64,000 nt of DNA from Lonicera japonica (GCA_021464415.1 CM038467.1:47677715-47741714), one strand, 5' to 3'; positions 21,501-33,365 are shown, counted from the stretch's first letter. The notes: generated by a model not told the origin, from the sequence alone. Made by a program: numbers and translations.

Positions 21501-23972
21501 AAGCAATCCAGTAATCTCTAAATTTAAAGTATCTTTAATTTCTATTTAATTTCTATTAGGACTCTAATCTAAAATACTATAAATTAAGATTTGAATACCA
21601 ATTAATCACATATACATTTTTATCAATTGTTTAAAAAGATTTATGATATACTAATTATTAAATAAAAAATACTATATGATACGCACTAGGATCGTTTCTA
21701 GACCAAGTTTGGTGTGAATCCGCAGCCCGTTGCCACTTTGGAGGCAAGAACCTAGGAATTGGACGAAAGGTATATTGATGAAATTTCGACCCAACACCTA
21801 TAGAGAGATGCGAACATTGGTATAATTAATGACACCACAATTGATTGGGATCACAAAGTCCTAATTTATTTAATTCTATTTTATTCCAATTAGAATTATA
21901 ATCTAAAACATGACAAATTCACATCTAAACATGAATCACATATTCTATTTGTATTATGATTTTTGTGATATGTACAACACATATAATTGAGTACGCTTAG
22001 TCTTAAAAATAGAAAACACCAACAAATTTTAGTATTTTAATACACAATAAGATTCACTAAAATAGTATCATTCCTCTATAAGAAGTATGAAAACAAGAAG
22101 TACCAATGCTCCTAGGGCAAAAAAATAATATTTACCACAGTTTCATTTTAATTTTTTTTATTATATACCTATTTTTATCTTCAAATTATAATATTCTCGT
22201 AAAATTGTTTTTAAATTTAAATTCCAAATTTAATTTGCATGTATAATTGTTTCTTAACTTATATGTAATTACCATAAAAAATTTTACACATCTATTAGTC
22301 GTCAAATAGTCACGTGCAATGCACGTGCACTGTGACAAGTGTATTAAAAAAACAAGGACCGGCAAACTTAACTTTGCATAGCCCTAAAAAATTATCATAT
22401 GTGTTTTTATCAATAAATAGGTTTAAACATATAATTTGTTGAAATAACTCAAAACCAATATAAGCCCTTAATTTACAAATATTATTCCTCAGTTCTTTTG
22501 CATAAAACTTTTTCAAAATGAGCCCCATTTTATAATCTCCCAAATCTAAAATATATTTGAGCTACAAAGTGAATCATAAGTGCGCATACTTCAATATTTC
22601 TAATTATGGATTTTGTAAATATAGCTAACAACTTATCATAAACAAAACAGAAGGTGAATCATAAGCAAGCATACTTCAGTAATTGTAATTATAGATTTTG
22701 TAAATATAGCTAACAATTTTATTTATCATTTTACAGGTAAATCAAACAAACCATTAGTTGCAGGTGAAGTGTTTCTTTTTCTTAATTTACAATGTGTGAA
22801 ATTTGATCGTAGCATGAAGTTTATTACTTACTAATACTTGCTTTTGTATATATATGTTTATGCGTGCAGGTGAGGTCTTGGGTTCTTTTCTTTTTCTGCT
22901 ACTGGTCATTGTACTCTACATAGTCTGGAGCTCAAATAAAACAGACAGAGAGAACCAAGTAAAGGTTGAAAAGTTCTTGGCAGATTACAGAGCTCTCAAG
23001 CCTGCAAGATATTCTTATGCAGATATCAAAAGGATAACCGATCAGTTCAAGGATAAATTAGGCCAAGGAGGTTACGGAACGGTGTACAAAGGAAAGCTTT
23101 CTGATGAAATTTTTGTAGCAGTTAAGGTCCTCAACAATGTCAAAGGGAACGGAGAAGAATTTATTAACGAAGTTGGAACAATTGGCAGAATTCACCATGT
23201 TCATGTGGTTCGTTTGGTTGGCTACTGTGCTGATGGATTTAGGCGAGCACTTGTTTACGAATTCCTACCTAATGATTCTCTCGAAAAGTTCATATTTAAC
23301 AATAGTTTGCTCGGGTGGGAGAAGCTTCAAGACATTGCCCTGGGCATAGCAAGAGGGATCGAATATCTCCACCAGGGGTGTGACCAACGAATCGTACATT
23401 TCGACATTAAACCCCACAATATCTTGTTGGACCAAAACATGAATCCAAAGATCTCTGATTTCGGTCATGCCAAGTTGTGTTCCAAGGAACACAGTGCGGT
23501 CTCTATGACTGCAGCTAGGGGGACCATGGGCTATATTGCACCTGAAGTGCTTTCTAGGAGTGTCGGGAAAGTGTCGTGCAAGTCTGACGTTTATAGTTTC
23601 GGTATGTTGTTGTTAGAAATGGTTGGAGGGAGGAAAAATACCAACACTAAGGCGAATACGAACCAAGTGTACTTTCCAGAGTGGATCTACAATCATCTAG
23701 CTAAAGGAAAGGAACTGCATATTCGTATTGAGGAAGATGGAGATGCTATTGTTATGAAAAAACTTACGATTGTAGGGCTGTGGTGTATTCAGTGGTATCC
23801 AGTAGATCGTCCGTCCATGAAAGAGGTGGTTCAAATGTTGGAAGGAGAAGGAGAGAATATGAGTATGCCACCAAATCCTTTTACTGCTGCTAAAAAGCGC
23901 ACAATAACAAATGCAGGCCCACATGGAAGAGTTGTTGAACAAGAGTTGTCGGTCATCTTAGAGTTAGAGTGA
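18578..23972 (+). CDS. LRK10-like (rust resistance kinase Lr10-type) receptor kinase, three exons, intact
   Basis: Predicted exons are 18578-19295, 22737-22763 and 22870-23972, all phase 1 with GT-AG borders: 1848 nt, 615 residues. ATG 18596 (MAHILFLLLFF) is an alternative start and gives a cleaner signal peptide. The ectodomain (to about residue 239) is Cys-rich, with the GUB_WAK_bind pattern (CTAISRCKENGPAIRFPF, HCGYPGFELYC) and the C-terminal WAK-associated pattern (LSWARPSCSQCEADNMICGF). The 27-nt exon encodes KSNKPLVA in the juxtamembrane stretch. The transmembrane segment is about 251-269. The kinase has GQGGYGTVYKG, AVK (K334), HFDIKPHN (D427), DFG (D445) and GTMGYIAPE. HFD instead of HRD makes it non-RD, as usual in this family and common among immune receptors. 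Known relatives include wheat Lr10-linked kinases and PR5K-type kinases; a wall-ligand or defence role is inferred. It is the only copy in the cluster without stops or frameshifts. Confidence 0.88.
19340..20030. repeat. Foldback element in intron 1 (arms about 240 bp)
   Basis: The left arm (about 19343-19590) and right arm (about 19795-20022) are inverted copies: ATTTGATACCTTA..GGCAAATTGACACTTAA and CCAAAATGACACACTTTTCA on one side, their complements on the other. The loop is about 200 bp. Single arms of the same family recur beside the other kinase copies (26690-26875, 27710-27900, 35690-35880, 42605-42800, 55555-55760, 56715-56935), so it was probably in the intron before the gene duplicated. 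Confidence 0.7.
20310..20810. mobile_element. Foldback/MITE with about 120-bp inverted ends
   Basis: The left arm begins TTGAGTAAATAGCCCAAATA and contains CTACTTTGGTCATCTAAC and TTTGGAGTGAGTACCACTTT. The right arm carries the complement of each and ends TTTACTCAA. TTTGT lies directly outside both ends (20305-20309, 20811-20815), a candidate 5-bp target duplication. No coding capacity. Confidence 0.65.
20977..21416. mobile_element. Tourist/Harbinger-like MITE
   Basis: Ends AAGCATCTCCAATGG and TTGGAGATGCTC are inverted, flanked by TTA at 20974-20976 and 21417-21419. GAGCATCTCCAA with TWA duplication is a widespread eudicot Harbinger MITE end. The interior (GTGTAAAATTTGAACGGATC) is related to the element at 25593-26101. 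Confidence 0.75.
22311..22345 (+). repeat. Decayed Helitron-like 3' end hairpin in the kinase intron
   Basis: CACGTGCA/A/TGCACGTG (22311-22327) is a perfect hairpin followed by a degraded terminus. The paralogous intron at 56068-56090 has the same context (GTCAAATAGTCA before, ATTAAAAAA after) and still shows CTAG then T. The insertion therefore predates the gene duplication. No 5' end recognised. Confidence 0.4.
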
Positions 23973-24089
23973 AAGTCCTAAGTTACTAAAGTTGGCAGTC
24001 ATGAATTACTTGTCTATTAATTAGTTATTTTCTTATAATCATAGGCTTTGTGAGTAGTGTCTCGAAGTTGTACTTCTGAGCATATATAA

Positions 24090-24095
24090 AATAAA
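24090..24095 (+). terminator. Candidate polyadenylation signal of the first receptor kinase
   Basis: AATAAA in ATATAAAATAAAATTATT, 118 bases after the stop codon. The same motif follows the other kinase copies (about 37233, 44288, 58425). Confidence 0.4.
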
Positions 24096-24636
24096 ATTAT
24101 TAACTTTCCATTCCACCTTATCAGATGCATATATAATGAAGCTGATAGAGGCAATTTAAGAAGTTGCAAAAAAGAGGATATATATCCGTTGGTAAATATA
24201 ATTACAACACTTCTTGGACGACATAGTACTATTATTCAATTTTCATATTTTAGTATAAACAATACATAGATTTCCTTACTGGCTGTACAATTAACACCAG
24301 CAATCAAGGGAAGTTGTTTCCCTTGATAAAAATACTGTTAATAAAATGAATGTGGTTATGCGCATGAGAGTTGTTGTCGCTCTAAATATTTGTGTTTCAA
24401 GTTTAAATTTTAGTTCTATTATTTTTTTTTTTATTTCTAGAGCATGAAGGGTTTTTCAGTAATTTTATGTGCATACTAAAAAATGACCTAATACCCGTGT
24501 CGTGGTAATTCTTGATACTATATAGGTATAATTTTAAAGCAATTTTAGACTGTGATGGGAGTTTAGTTGAATTGACAAAGTTCATGTTCCTGTTGCAAAG
24601 ATCCATAGTTCAAAACCCACGGCAATTTAGTTTTTT

Positions 24637-24883
24637 CCCAATTGCAAGTTTTGCCTCTGGAATATTCTGGTCTTCAACTAGTGTTGCAATTGTCGTAATG
24701 ATATATATCTGATGAGCAAGATCTGGGTGACGAAGCAACACAACCACCCAATTCAAGGAGTGCCTCTTGTTCGCTTTTAATTGGCCATGAAAATTCTGAG
24801 GCCATATCCTTGAGCCGGAGATTTAGTGTATCATCATTATCTACCAAAGAAAAAGAACCAAACAAAAAAATAAATTCAATCAA
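24637..24883 (-). pseudogene. Unrecognised coding fragment, copy 1 of 3
   Basis: The minus strand encodes FGSFSLVDNDDTLNLRLKDM, then LLELGGCVASSPRSCSSD, and after a small insertion VEDQNIPEAKLAIG. The same protein segment recurs at 41062-41290 and 45614-45920, each downstream of a kinase copy and opposite to it. I do not recognise the family. It was probably one or two exons of an unrelated neighbour caught in the duplicated unit. This copy has a frame disruption near 24700. Confidence 0.5.
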
Positions 24884-25592
24884 TAAACCAAAAATGTGCA
24901 GAAGTTAAAATGTAACTCTTAATTTGAGACAGGAAATAACAAAGTATATCGTAAAATGAAAGCAAATAATTGCTTAAAAGTCTAGTATTTTTATGCGTAC
25001 AAGTTTGGCAAGAAAAAATTAATTAGTACTAAAAGTGTGACAGAATTAAGATACCAAGAAGAAGAAAAAAATATTTCATTCCCATAATATTTTCTACATA
25101 ATTTAATATTTATCATGTTGTTTAATTCATTTCCACCGTAGTAAATAAGTCTTAAGCATGATGTGTATAGCCATGTAGGATAATTAATAACCACCTAACC
25201 AGTACATATGTACCATCTAAGCATGTAGAAAAATTTTGATCATACATTTTATGTTAATCAATTTTAGCATATATATATAACTTTTTGTTGAAGTACGTAA
25301 GTTCTTGATTTGTTTTGGGGTGAAACGAACATGTGGATATGATGTGGGGCGAGTAGAGGACAGAAGAACCACAAGCACCGCTTATCCCCATACAAAAACT
25401 TTCCACCGTACGTAGGATAACTGCGGTCCCCATCTAGAGAGAGAGGCGCATGGATTAATTATCACCATGACAATGATTGTGTTGGACCCATTCGTAGTGG
25501 GGAGGGTGATAGAAGATGTGGAGGACATGGACATGTTTGTGCTGACAGGGCTGTTCTCGTAATTTGAAGAGTTTTGTGCGAACAATTAATGT

Positions 25593-26101
25593 GAGGGCAT
25601 TTTTAATAGTGAATGTGTAAATCGTATATATAAAAACATATGAATTAATAAAAAATAGATATTTTGGAAGATAAAAATTAATTTTACACAAATATTTTAC
25701 CCATTTTCATTTGTACTCTAGTGGTACACTTTAAGATTATTGTGTAAAATTTGAATGAACTAATGATATTGTATCACATGAAATATATGTTCACATGTGA
25801 TATTCAATATTTTTTATGAATATTTTTTATTTATTTATAATTTAATAGTTAAAATGGGTATTATTTTAAAGCTTTGGATGAATAGAATTGAAATATACAA
25901 ATATCATAATAAAATCATAATTTGATTTTTACTTAATTATATTATTCTTAATATTTTGTAGAAAGCTGGAGAGAGAAAATGATCATGTGGATGTGTAAAA
26001 TAGACACCCATTTTACACAAGTGATGAAAATTATACACATTTTTGTAAATTTTATACAAATATTATGTGCCATAGTTTACACATACCAATTGGAGATGCT
26101 C
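25593..26101. mobile_element. Diverged Tourist/Harbinger-like MITE
   Basis: The right end TTGGAGATGCTC (to 26101) is followed by TAA. The left end is degraded (GAGGGCATTTTTAATAG). Interior phrases (GTGTAAAATTTGAATGAAC, ATTTTGGAAGATAAAAATTA) match the family of 20977-21416. Left limit and target duplication are uncertain. Confidence 0.55.
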
Positions 26102-26129
26102 TAAGCATATTTTGGAGCTGATGCTCTCC

Positions 26130-26960
26130 AATTCTGTGGAATAATATCATGCAACAGCCAGTCGGCAACTAGGAAATTAGTGGAGTAGAGAAAAGCTGAT
26201 CGAGCTGATCGAGTAGATCAGCAAGTCTTCTAGGAAATTTGGGCTACTTGTTGTCTACGACATGCAACTAGTGGAGGAATTTCCATACAGACGATTTTGA
26301 CAGAAGACAATCCTAGTCCCACCATAACAAAGAATACACGCAACGTTACTGTCATTTCATGAAACTGTCTTGTACTCTTTGATTTACTAGTTCTTAGAAA
26401 ATTCACTTACTGTGAGATAGATAAGCTGAGTCAACAAGTCTATGCCCTTCAACATTGGGCTAGCTGTTGTCTGTTACGTGCAACTAGTGAAGCAATTTCC
26501 ACACGCATTTGCCATTTGATTAGCTAGTTCTTAGAAAAGTCATTACATGATTTGTGGCTTCAAGAATTACTTTAGTTTGAATAATTACACTTCAGAACCA
26601 GAAACTCGGTGTTTCTCCAAACTCAAAGGTATTTCAGTTTTATTAGCTTTCTTCATCAACCTTTGTTCTACTAAAGGTTGAGTATTTAACCAATTTCACA
26701 CCTGAACTATTAACAAATTTAATGTGGCATCTACACTATTTTTGATTTTTTTTGGCAAATATACAAAATAGTTTTTGTCAATTAACCATATATTAATAAT
26801 ACTAAGGGAGGAGGTGCCAAGATGACACTTTTCAATCAATTTCCATTTTCATTAACCAACTTTGCAAACCCCTAACTTCAGTTGCTGATTAAATCCTCAA
26901 GATACGTGATAAGAAATTCTGCCAAAACATGGAAGTTGTAGAGGGCCATGTGTTCTAACT
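26130..26960 (+). pseudogene. Relic of an LRK10-like exon 1 with fused upstream flank, copy 1
   Basis: Bases 26130-26545 resemble the 5' flank of the intact gene (for example GGAATTTCCATACAGACGAT against GCAATTTCCACGCAGACGAT). This joins directly to the last 83 bases of exon 1 (26546-26628: ATGATTTGTGGCTTCAAG to the GT donor), followed by intron sequence and the foldback left arm. Nearly all of exon 1 is deleted. Same junction as copy 2 at 27567. Confidence 0.75.
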
Positions 26961-27062
26961 AATGAATCAAACATCTGGTGATTTGGGCTTCGTATGAGAG
27001 AGTTATGTGTCAGCAAATTTGAAAAAATAAAACTCATTGTTTTCTGATTTAATTTTTCCTTC

Positions 27063-27210
27063 TGTTGGTCGGAAAATAACCCTAGAGGGGGGGCGAATAG
27101 GGTTTTTAAAAATTTAATGCGGAATTAAAACGTTTTTTAAAATATTTAAACAAAGTAACTTAGCTAAGCAACAATATTAAGAAAATAATAAACTTCAAGT
27201 AATCAATCCC
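27063..27210 (+). repeat. Truncated LTR fragment of the 53.0-kb solo LTR family
   Basis: TGTTGGTCGGAAAATAACCC then GAATAGGGTTTTTAAAA matches the start of 53029-54490. It stops where the second copy of the duplicated exon-1 relic begins, so the duplication boundary lies inside or beside the LTR. Confidence 0.7.
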
Positions 27211-27970
27211 AAGATAAGAAAATAAGCTGATCGAGTCGATCAACAAGTCTTCTAGGAAATTTGGGCTACTTGTTGTCTACGACATGCAACTAATGGAGCA
27301 ATTTCCATACAGACGATTTTGACAGAAAACAATTCTATTCCCACCATAACAAAGAATACACGCAACTGTCATTTCATGAAACTGTCTTGAACTCTTTGAT
27401 TTATTAGTTCTTAGAAAATTCACTTACTGTACGTGAGATGGATAAGCTGAGTCAACAAGTCTGTGCCCTTCAACATTGGGCTAGCTGTTGTCTGTTTCGT
27501 GCAACCAGTGGAGCAATTTCCACACGCACTTGTCATTTGATTAGCTAGTTCTTAGAAAAGTCATTACATGATTTGTGGCTTCAAGAATTACTCTAGTTTG
27601 AATAATTACACTTCTGAACCAGAAACTCGATGTCTCCCCAAACTCAAAGGTATTTCAGTTTTATTAGCTTTTTTCATCAACCTTTGTTCGACTAAAGGTT
27701 GAGTATTTAACCAATTTCACAACTTAACTATTAACAAATTTAATGTGGCATCTAAACTATTTTTGATTTTTTTTGGAAAATTGACAACTAAATAGTTTGT
27801 GTCAATTAATTGACACGTCCCTCACATTCCATTAATAATATTAAGGGAGGAGGTGCCAAAATGACACTTTTCAATCAATTTCCATTAACCAACTTTGTAA
27901 ACCCCTAACTTCAGCTGCAGATTAATTCCTCAAGATGCGTGATAAGAAATTCTGCCAAAATATGAAAGTT
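27211..27970 (+). pseudogene. Relic of an LRK10-like exon 1, copy 2
   Basis: Repeats 26200-26960 with a roughly 1.02-kb offset: same upstream flank, same deletion junction (GAAAAGTCATTACATGATTT), same exon-1 tail (27567-27649) and donor. The deletion therefore came first and the tandem duplication second. These two relics may be the remains of exon 1 of the kinase pseudogene at 36.0 kb. Confidence 0.75.
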
Positions 27971-29190
27971 GAATATGCGATACTTAAACCCTTATTTCGA
28001 ATTAATTTAATTGTTTTCATAAATACCGAATCTAGTGATATCCTTTGTTAATTTTCAAATGGTGATGGGAATGGGTATACTTTAATATCATACGTAATTA
28101 TGTAACACTGCAAGAGAAAATCCAAGATTTTACAAAGACATGGGCTAGTATTAAAAGATTTTATTTTTTTTAGAAAATATATATTTATACAAAAAATTAG
28201 CTTTTTTCAAATCATAAAAAAATTTATATCGAAATTAATGGTTTGTTTGTTTTGGAATTGTATAAGTAAATTTTTGCTCAAATTTAAGAATTCAAAACAC
28301 ATGCTAAGGAATGTTGGTAAAAAATATATTGGGGAATTAAATATATCAAAGTTGTCTACTGGTAAAGTGGAGGAAGAATCTTGCTATCTTCTTAATTAAG
28401 GGTCAGTTCTTAAGGTGGACTGTGTGTTGGGCCGTTGGATTGACAGGTGTTGGACTATGTGCTCGACTGGGCTGAGCTTCCCAACTTCCAAAAGGGTCAG
28501 GGGTGGACTGCAGCCCAGCTAGACTTCTTGGATACGTTCTCGCATGTGAGTTTTTTGTTGGAAAAATTCAAATATTAGTACTACAAAGGAAGCTAATTTC
28601 GATTAGCCCAAAAAATTATAATTTAAACAAAGAAAAATATTAAAGTCGAGATATAGATCATTAATCAATACATTGTTTTGGTAGCCACCCAATTTGAAGA
28701 AACGGAATGAAAATTCTGTAAAACTCAATTTGAAGAATTTTTTGAGTTGATTTGCATCACTTCTCTTTAACGCATTTCGCAATTCTATAGCTACGTCTTT
28801 CATACAAATAATTCATTATGTCACGCTACTCCAAAGATAAAACAGCGCATAAATGCGACCCTTCTTTGCACCAAAGAGAGGCCAATAACACACATATAAG
28901 TTCAACCAATTTTATTTGGATTACAAGGGGTTTCTTGAAATTATTAGTTTCATCTTCAAAATCAATTTTTTTTTAAAAATAGCGCATTGAAAAAAAAAAT
29001 TAGTGACAAAAAAAATAGGATTTATTTGCATCCAAAAGAAAATAAAATGATTCCTTTTGCAAAGGAATACTAGAATGTGCTAGTTTGTTTTCATCTTACT
29101 CCTCTCTCTACCAACTCCAGCATATATGTATTCGCAACGTAGAATTATATCTTCATTAATCTCACTTTAATTATGTCTAATTTTAAGTCT
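27971..29190. other. No supported gene
   Basis: AT-rich intergenic sequence. A GC-richer patch at 28400-28540 (GGTGGACTGTG, CCAGCTAGAC) has no open frame I can identify. Nothing else recognised. Confidence 0.4.
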
Positions 29191-29195
29191 TATTA

Positions 29196-31787
29196 TGTAA
29201 CACCCGGTTTAATCATCTCTCGCAAATCACAGCCCAAGTTGCGTATAAGGCAAAATCTGGCTCCGGATGGCCAAATTGGGTTCTGGAAAGGTTGGAATGG
29301 TTTGGAAACTTCCAACAAGTCATATTAACATATTTAAGTGTGTTATAATGACCATAAGTTGTTTCGGGTGGCTCGGACGGAAATCGGCTCGAAAATCACA
29401 AGTTTCGATCTTACGCGATTAATGATTTTTACCCAACTTTGGAAGACCATAACTTCTTCATCCGAACTCCAAATGAGTCCCCGTTTTCGGACATGTCTTC
29501 ATTTTAATGCCCTCTACAACTTTCGTGTTTTGGCCGAGACCCAATTCCAACTCCTTGATGCCCAAAAATGGGTGTGAAGTCGAGTTGTTAACAAAAAGCT
29601 GAAGGAGGCAGAAATTGAGCCATGGAGTCGACTCCATCGACAAGTGGGGAGTCGGCTACATGGTTCTAGCGAGATTTTTTATATTTCTTCATATCCTTTC
29701 TTCCTCATTTCATTCCCCCCGTTGGAGAGTCTTTAGAGAGAGAAAGAGGGGCGAATTTGGGGGATATTAAGGGATCATTTGAGGGTACATCTTCCACACA
29801 AAATTCTCATCAACATCATCATCTCCATCATCATCTTCATCTCCTCCTTCACCTCCATCCACGACAGCTAGGGTTTTTGAGCTCAAATTGGGGATTCTCG
29901 CATCTATGCGATTTCAGCTCAATTCTTCAGCAATACTTCGAGGGATTGACCCTCTTAAGGTGGGAACAATAGTATTTTAACAATTTTTCTTACGATTACA
30001 ACCTATCCATCTCAAATCAATCCAAACCTAGGGTTTTTACTCAAAGTTGCATATGCATGGGGTTTGGGTCAATTTCTTTGGATATCTTGGATAGATTTGC
30101 ATTATATATGACATCAATAACGATTTTATACACAAAGCCCCAATTATAAATGATTTATAAGAAAGTTTGGTATATGACCTTCAAGTATGTATACGATTAT
30201 ATACGCTAGACTTTGATACACTTACGTATGATGTCATATATGGGATTTAAACCATATTTTGGACAAAGTTATATATATTAGTGGTATTGTTGTTGTGTTT
30301 TAAGTTATAAACCAAATTATGAGATTTTCTACTTACCTAGCCAGTCCGTAATTATGCTGGTCAAATACATATATATGTTTTGAATAAATAAAGTCTTTAA
30401 ATTATAATGGGAGGCTACTTTGAAACTCGTATACTGTATTAGATTGTATTAGACTTGGTTTGGGGCCAAATTGATGAAAACATATGAAACCTCCCAAACT
30501 GATGATTTTCTAGTTTCTTCTATTAACTGACGGACTTGGCAGATATTATTCAATCTCAACAATACCACTACATGCTTGACAATATGCATATTTACTCATA
30601 TCTAGAATGGATACATATCTATGAGTTATACAAATACTTATGGAATGTATGTATATACATATATACATCTGTTGGATTCTATGTCCTTATGCTTTTATGG
30701 ATTTGATGAGTTTATTGTGATTTGGATATATTATCGGATGGCCACACCGTTCGTACTAGATAGATGGTGATTACCGGTAGCGTATAGCCTTGGTGGCTAC
30801 GTGAGTATTATTGTAGCGTGCACCTTTATGGCGGCGTGAGGTAGCGTATGCCTGTGTGGCTGCGTGAGGTAGTGTATGCCCGTGTGGCTGCGTGAGGTAG
30901 CGTCTAGGTGGACCTGGTAGGTGGTCCCTGCCTTGGGCAGAAGAAATCGAGTTGCCGGCTATCTCTGTGCACAGTAGATTTATGAAAAATCCTAGACGTG
31001 AGTATGATATATATGATTGATGTGATAGATCTAGTCGCGGTGTTGTAGCAGATACAATATGATTATATATATATATACGTTGCCTTTCTTGTACTTTGGG
31101 CTGGGGACATATTATAAATTCATTTCATGAAAGGTTTTATGTGCATAGGCTGCTTTAGAAACACAGTATATGTATATATATTTACATTTGTATATACAAA
31201 AAGAAATGGGTTTACCTTGAGATAACCTATTGCATAGAAGCAGCATAAACTATTTTAAGTATATTGCATTGCATGGCATGCATGATTTCCAACCTACTTT
31301 TCTATACGAACCTTTATAGTTCCCACTGAGCCCGTTTGGCTCACTCCCATTTTCCAAATAGTTTTGCAGGTGTTTCTCGGGGACGGTACGCTTACGGATT
31401 CTAGTTAGCTCTGATGGCCAGTTGCCAGAGTCTTTAGGAAGAGACTTACATTATATACCTTAAACTATGATCTATTTATGTATTGGATTTTCATATGTAT
31501 AATTTCTGTGAGATTGGGACCTCGTTGGAGGCGTTGTACAACATTTTTATATAAATGTGGAGTATCGATTGTAAATGAATTTAATTATATCTTATGACAG
31601 GTTTTGGTTTACCATACGAATGAACTTCACATGCCAAATCTTATTTTTAAATGAGTTAAATGCTTGTACATGTTTTTGGTATATAAATTTTTAAATTTTA
31701 CTACTTCATACCCGTCGTCGCGTACGACTCCGTGGCTAACTGGGTCCCGGAGGTATAATCCTCTAAACGGGATTTTGGGGCGTCACA
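29196..31787 (+). mobile_element. Solo LTR, TGTAACACC..GGGGCGTCACA family, TSD TATTA
   Basis: Starts TGTAACACCCGG, ends GGGGCGTCACA, flanked by TATTA at 29191-29195 and 31788-31792. TG..CA ends with a perfect 5-bp duplication define an LTR insertion reduced by recombination (2592 bp, no coding domains). It contains a short tandem stretch near 30835-30900 (GTATGCCTGTGTGGCTGCGTGAGGTA type). The segment CATAACTTCTTCATC..CTCTACAACTTTCGTGTTTTGG matches the complement of the solo LTR at 37739-40945, so the two are relatives. Probably a Ty3/gypsy LTR; not provable without the interior. Confidence 0.88.
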
Positions 31788-32066
31788 TATTAGTTTTCAT
31801 AACATGCTACAAGACATTAAGTGTGAATTAATATGGTTTAATTATGACCCACAAATAAATAAGACATTAATTATAAATATTGATATTGCAATTTCGAAAA
31901 TCTTGCAATAAAATATATATATATAGGCAATAAAGCATAAGGGCTCATTTTAATAATAACATATATAATTATAAAGGAGACTTAAAAAGTAGCCTCGTAA
32001 ATTAAGGATATTGTACAAAAATAACACTAATACCCATTCCTTATAATATATCACGTCTCATTATGA

Positions 32067-32225
32067 CACTAACAACAACCAGAAGGTGCTAAATGTATTT
32101 AGTACTACCTGGACAACAACCATAAGGTGCTAAATGCATTTAGCACCTTTGAACCACAACCAGAAGGTAGCACCACTTGGACAACAACCAGAATGTGCTA
32201 AAATAATTTTAGCACCATTACAAAA
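32067..32225. repeat. Array of palindromes GGTGCTAAAT..ATTTAGCACC beside a CACTA motif
   Basis: Three units: imperfect at 32085-32109, a perfect 26-bp palindrome at 32124-32149 (core GTGCTAAATGCATTTAGCAC), and 32195-32215 (GTGCTAAAAT/A/ATTTTAGCAC). Linkers repeat ACAACAACCA. CACTA occurs at 32067-32071 just before. Palindromic subterminal repeats are typical of CACTA/EnSpm elements, but no opposing TAGTG end is seen. Confidence 0.6.
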
Positions 32226-32339
32226 CATAGAATAACAAAATTAATGAGATCAACATCTACTCTATTTATATGTATATATATATATCGATGTAGGGTTCGT
32301 AAAAAAAAAAAAAAGAGGAACGATTAGATTTTTTTTTCA

Positions 32340-32510
32340 AAATCCCGCTGGGCTGTCGAAATTGATCGATTTCGATAGCAAAACGACATTTGATCATCTT
32401 GATTTTCGTGAAAATATTGTAACTTTGTCTTTTGAATAAAATATCCGAAAATCAACTAAATTCAATGGTTCAATCAAAAGTTATATTTGTTTTATGATTG
32501 CCCCTGCAAA
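32340..32510. repeat. Dispersed fragment shared with the inverted copia LTR
   Basis: CGCTGGGCTGTCG.., TGTAACTTTGTCTTTTGAAT and CAATCAAAAGTTATATTTG resemble 15236-15400 inside the inverted LTR. This block is absent from the intact 5' LTR, so it may be a separate small element inserted in both places or part of a variant LTR. Confidence 0.45.
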
Positions 32511-32751
32511 AAAAGAAAAAGATGAAGATGAGAACGACGCTCCTCCCGGTGATACGATCGGAGAATCAAGTGGTGGTGGTGGTGGTGGTGGTAGAGGAGG
32601 TGAGGTCGTTGATGAGACACCAGAAAGTATTTGATTGTTAAATGGAATCTAGAGAGAGAGATATGAGGTATTGGAAGTTTAGGGAGAGAGGAGGGGATAA
32701 GAGATGTTTATATTAGGGGTATTTTTTTCAATTAACATTTATCATTTTCCT

Positions 32752-32895
32752 TGAAATAAATTAATATTATGAAAAGTGTCATTATTGCAAAACCAAATTA
32801 TGAAATTAGCACTACTTCTCTTTATTAAACATGAGTTTGTCTTTAGTGTTATAAAACATTACGGAGCGATGCCTTATAACCTACTATCTCTTAGA
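32752..32895 (+). repeat. Copy of the 17.36-17.52 kb segment
   Basis: AAATTAATATTATGAAAAGT through AACATTACGGAGCGA repeats 17372-17495 in the same orientation. It is part of the duplicated 5' region of the kinase gene, now between exon-1 relics and kinase pseudogene. Confidence 0.6.
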
Positions 32896-33365
32896 ATTAT
32901 ATTAGTATTAGTATTTCAAATAGTATATAACTCCAAATATTTTTATACTAGTATTAGTATTTTAAATAAATTTAAACACTACTTTATTTAGTTAAAATAA
33001 TTATATAAGTTAGAGTTTGTGTTGAATTATGTATTTTCCATCTATTATTTATTTATATGACTGTTATATTATGTAGTGGTACTGTGCATAATAATCCACA
33101 TTAATTTAATATAATTAACGATCTACCAATTATTTATTACTCTCTTATATATCTGATAAATTTTTATCATGTATCTATAGCATTTTTATATAGTACCGAT
33201 TTTATGATTTTCTTATAATTATTAATTAAATTTTATACTTTATACTATATATGTATATGTTTTTGCTTATTTGTGATTATTTTCATTTTATAATAATCAT
33301 TCAATTCTTAGTATGTAAATATTCATTAATGGACATAGTTAATCACCTTTGTTAAGCACTAAAAC

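Noticed and set aside
25382..25585. 67-codon minus-strand Ser/Thr-rich ORF
   Set aside because: Short, no motif, overlapped by another frame, next to a MITE.
29757..29972. His/Leu-rich 71-codon ORF
   Set aside because: Low-complexity CATCATCAT-type stretch inside a solo LTR.
32494..32634. 46-codon acidic and Gly-rich ORF (PPGDTIGESSGGGG)
   Set aside because: A GGT repeat makes the Gly tract; no leader, splice sites or relatives seen, and it sits beside LTR-derived sequence.
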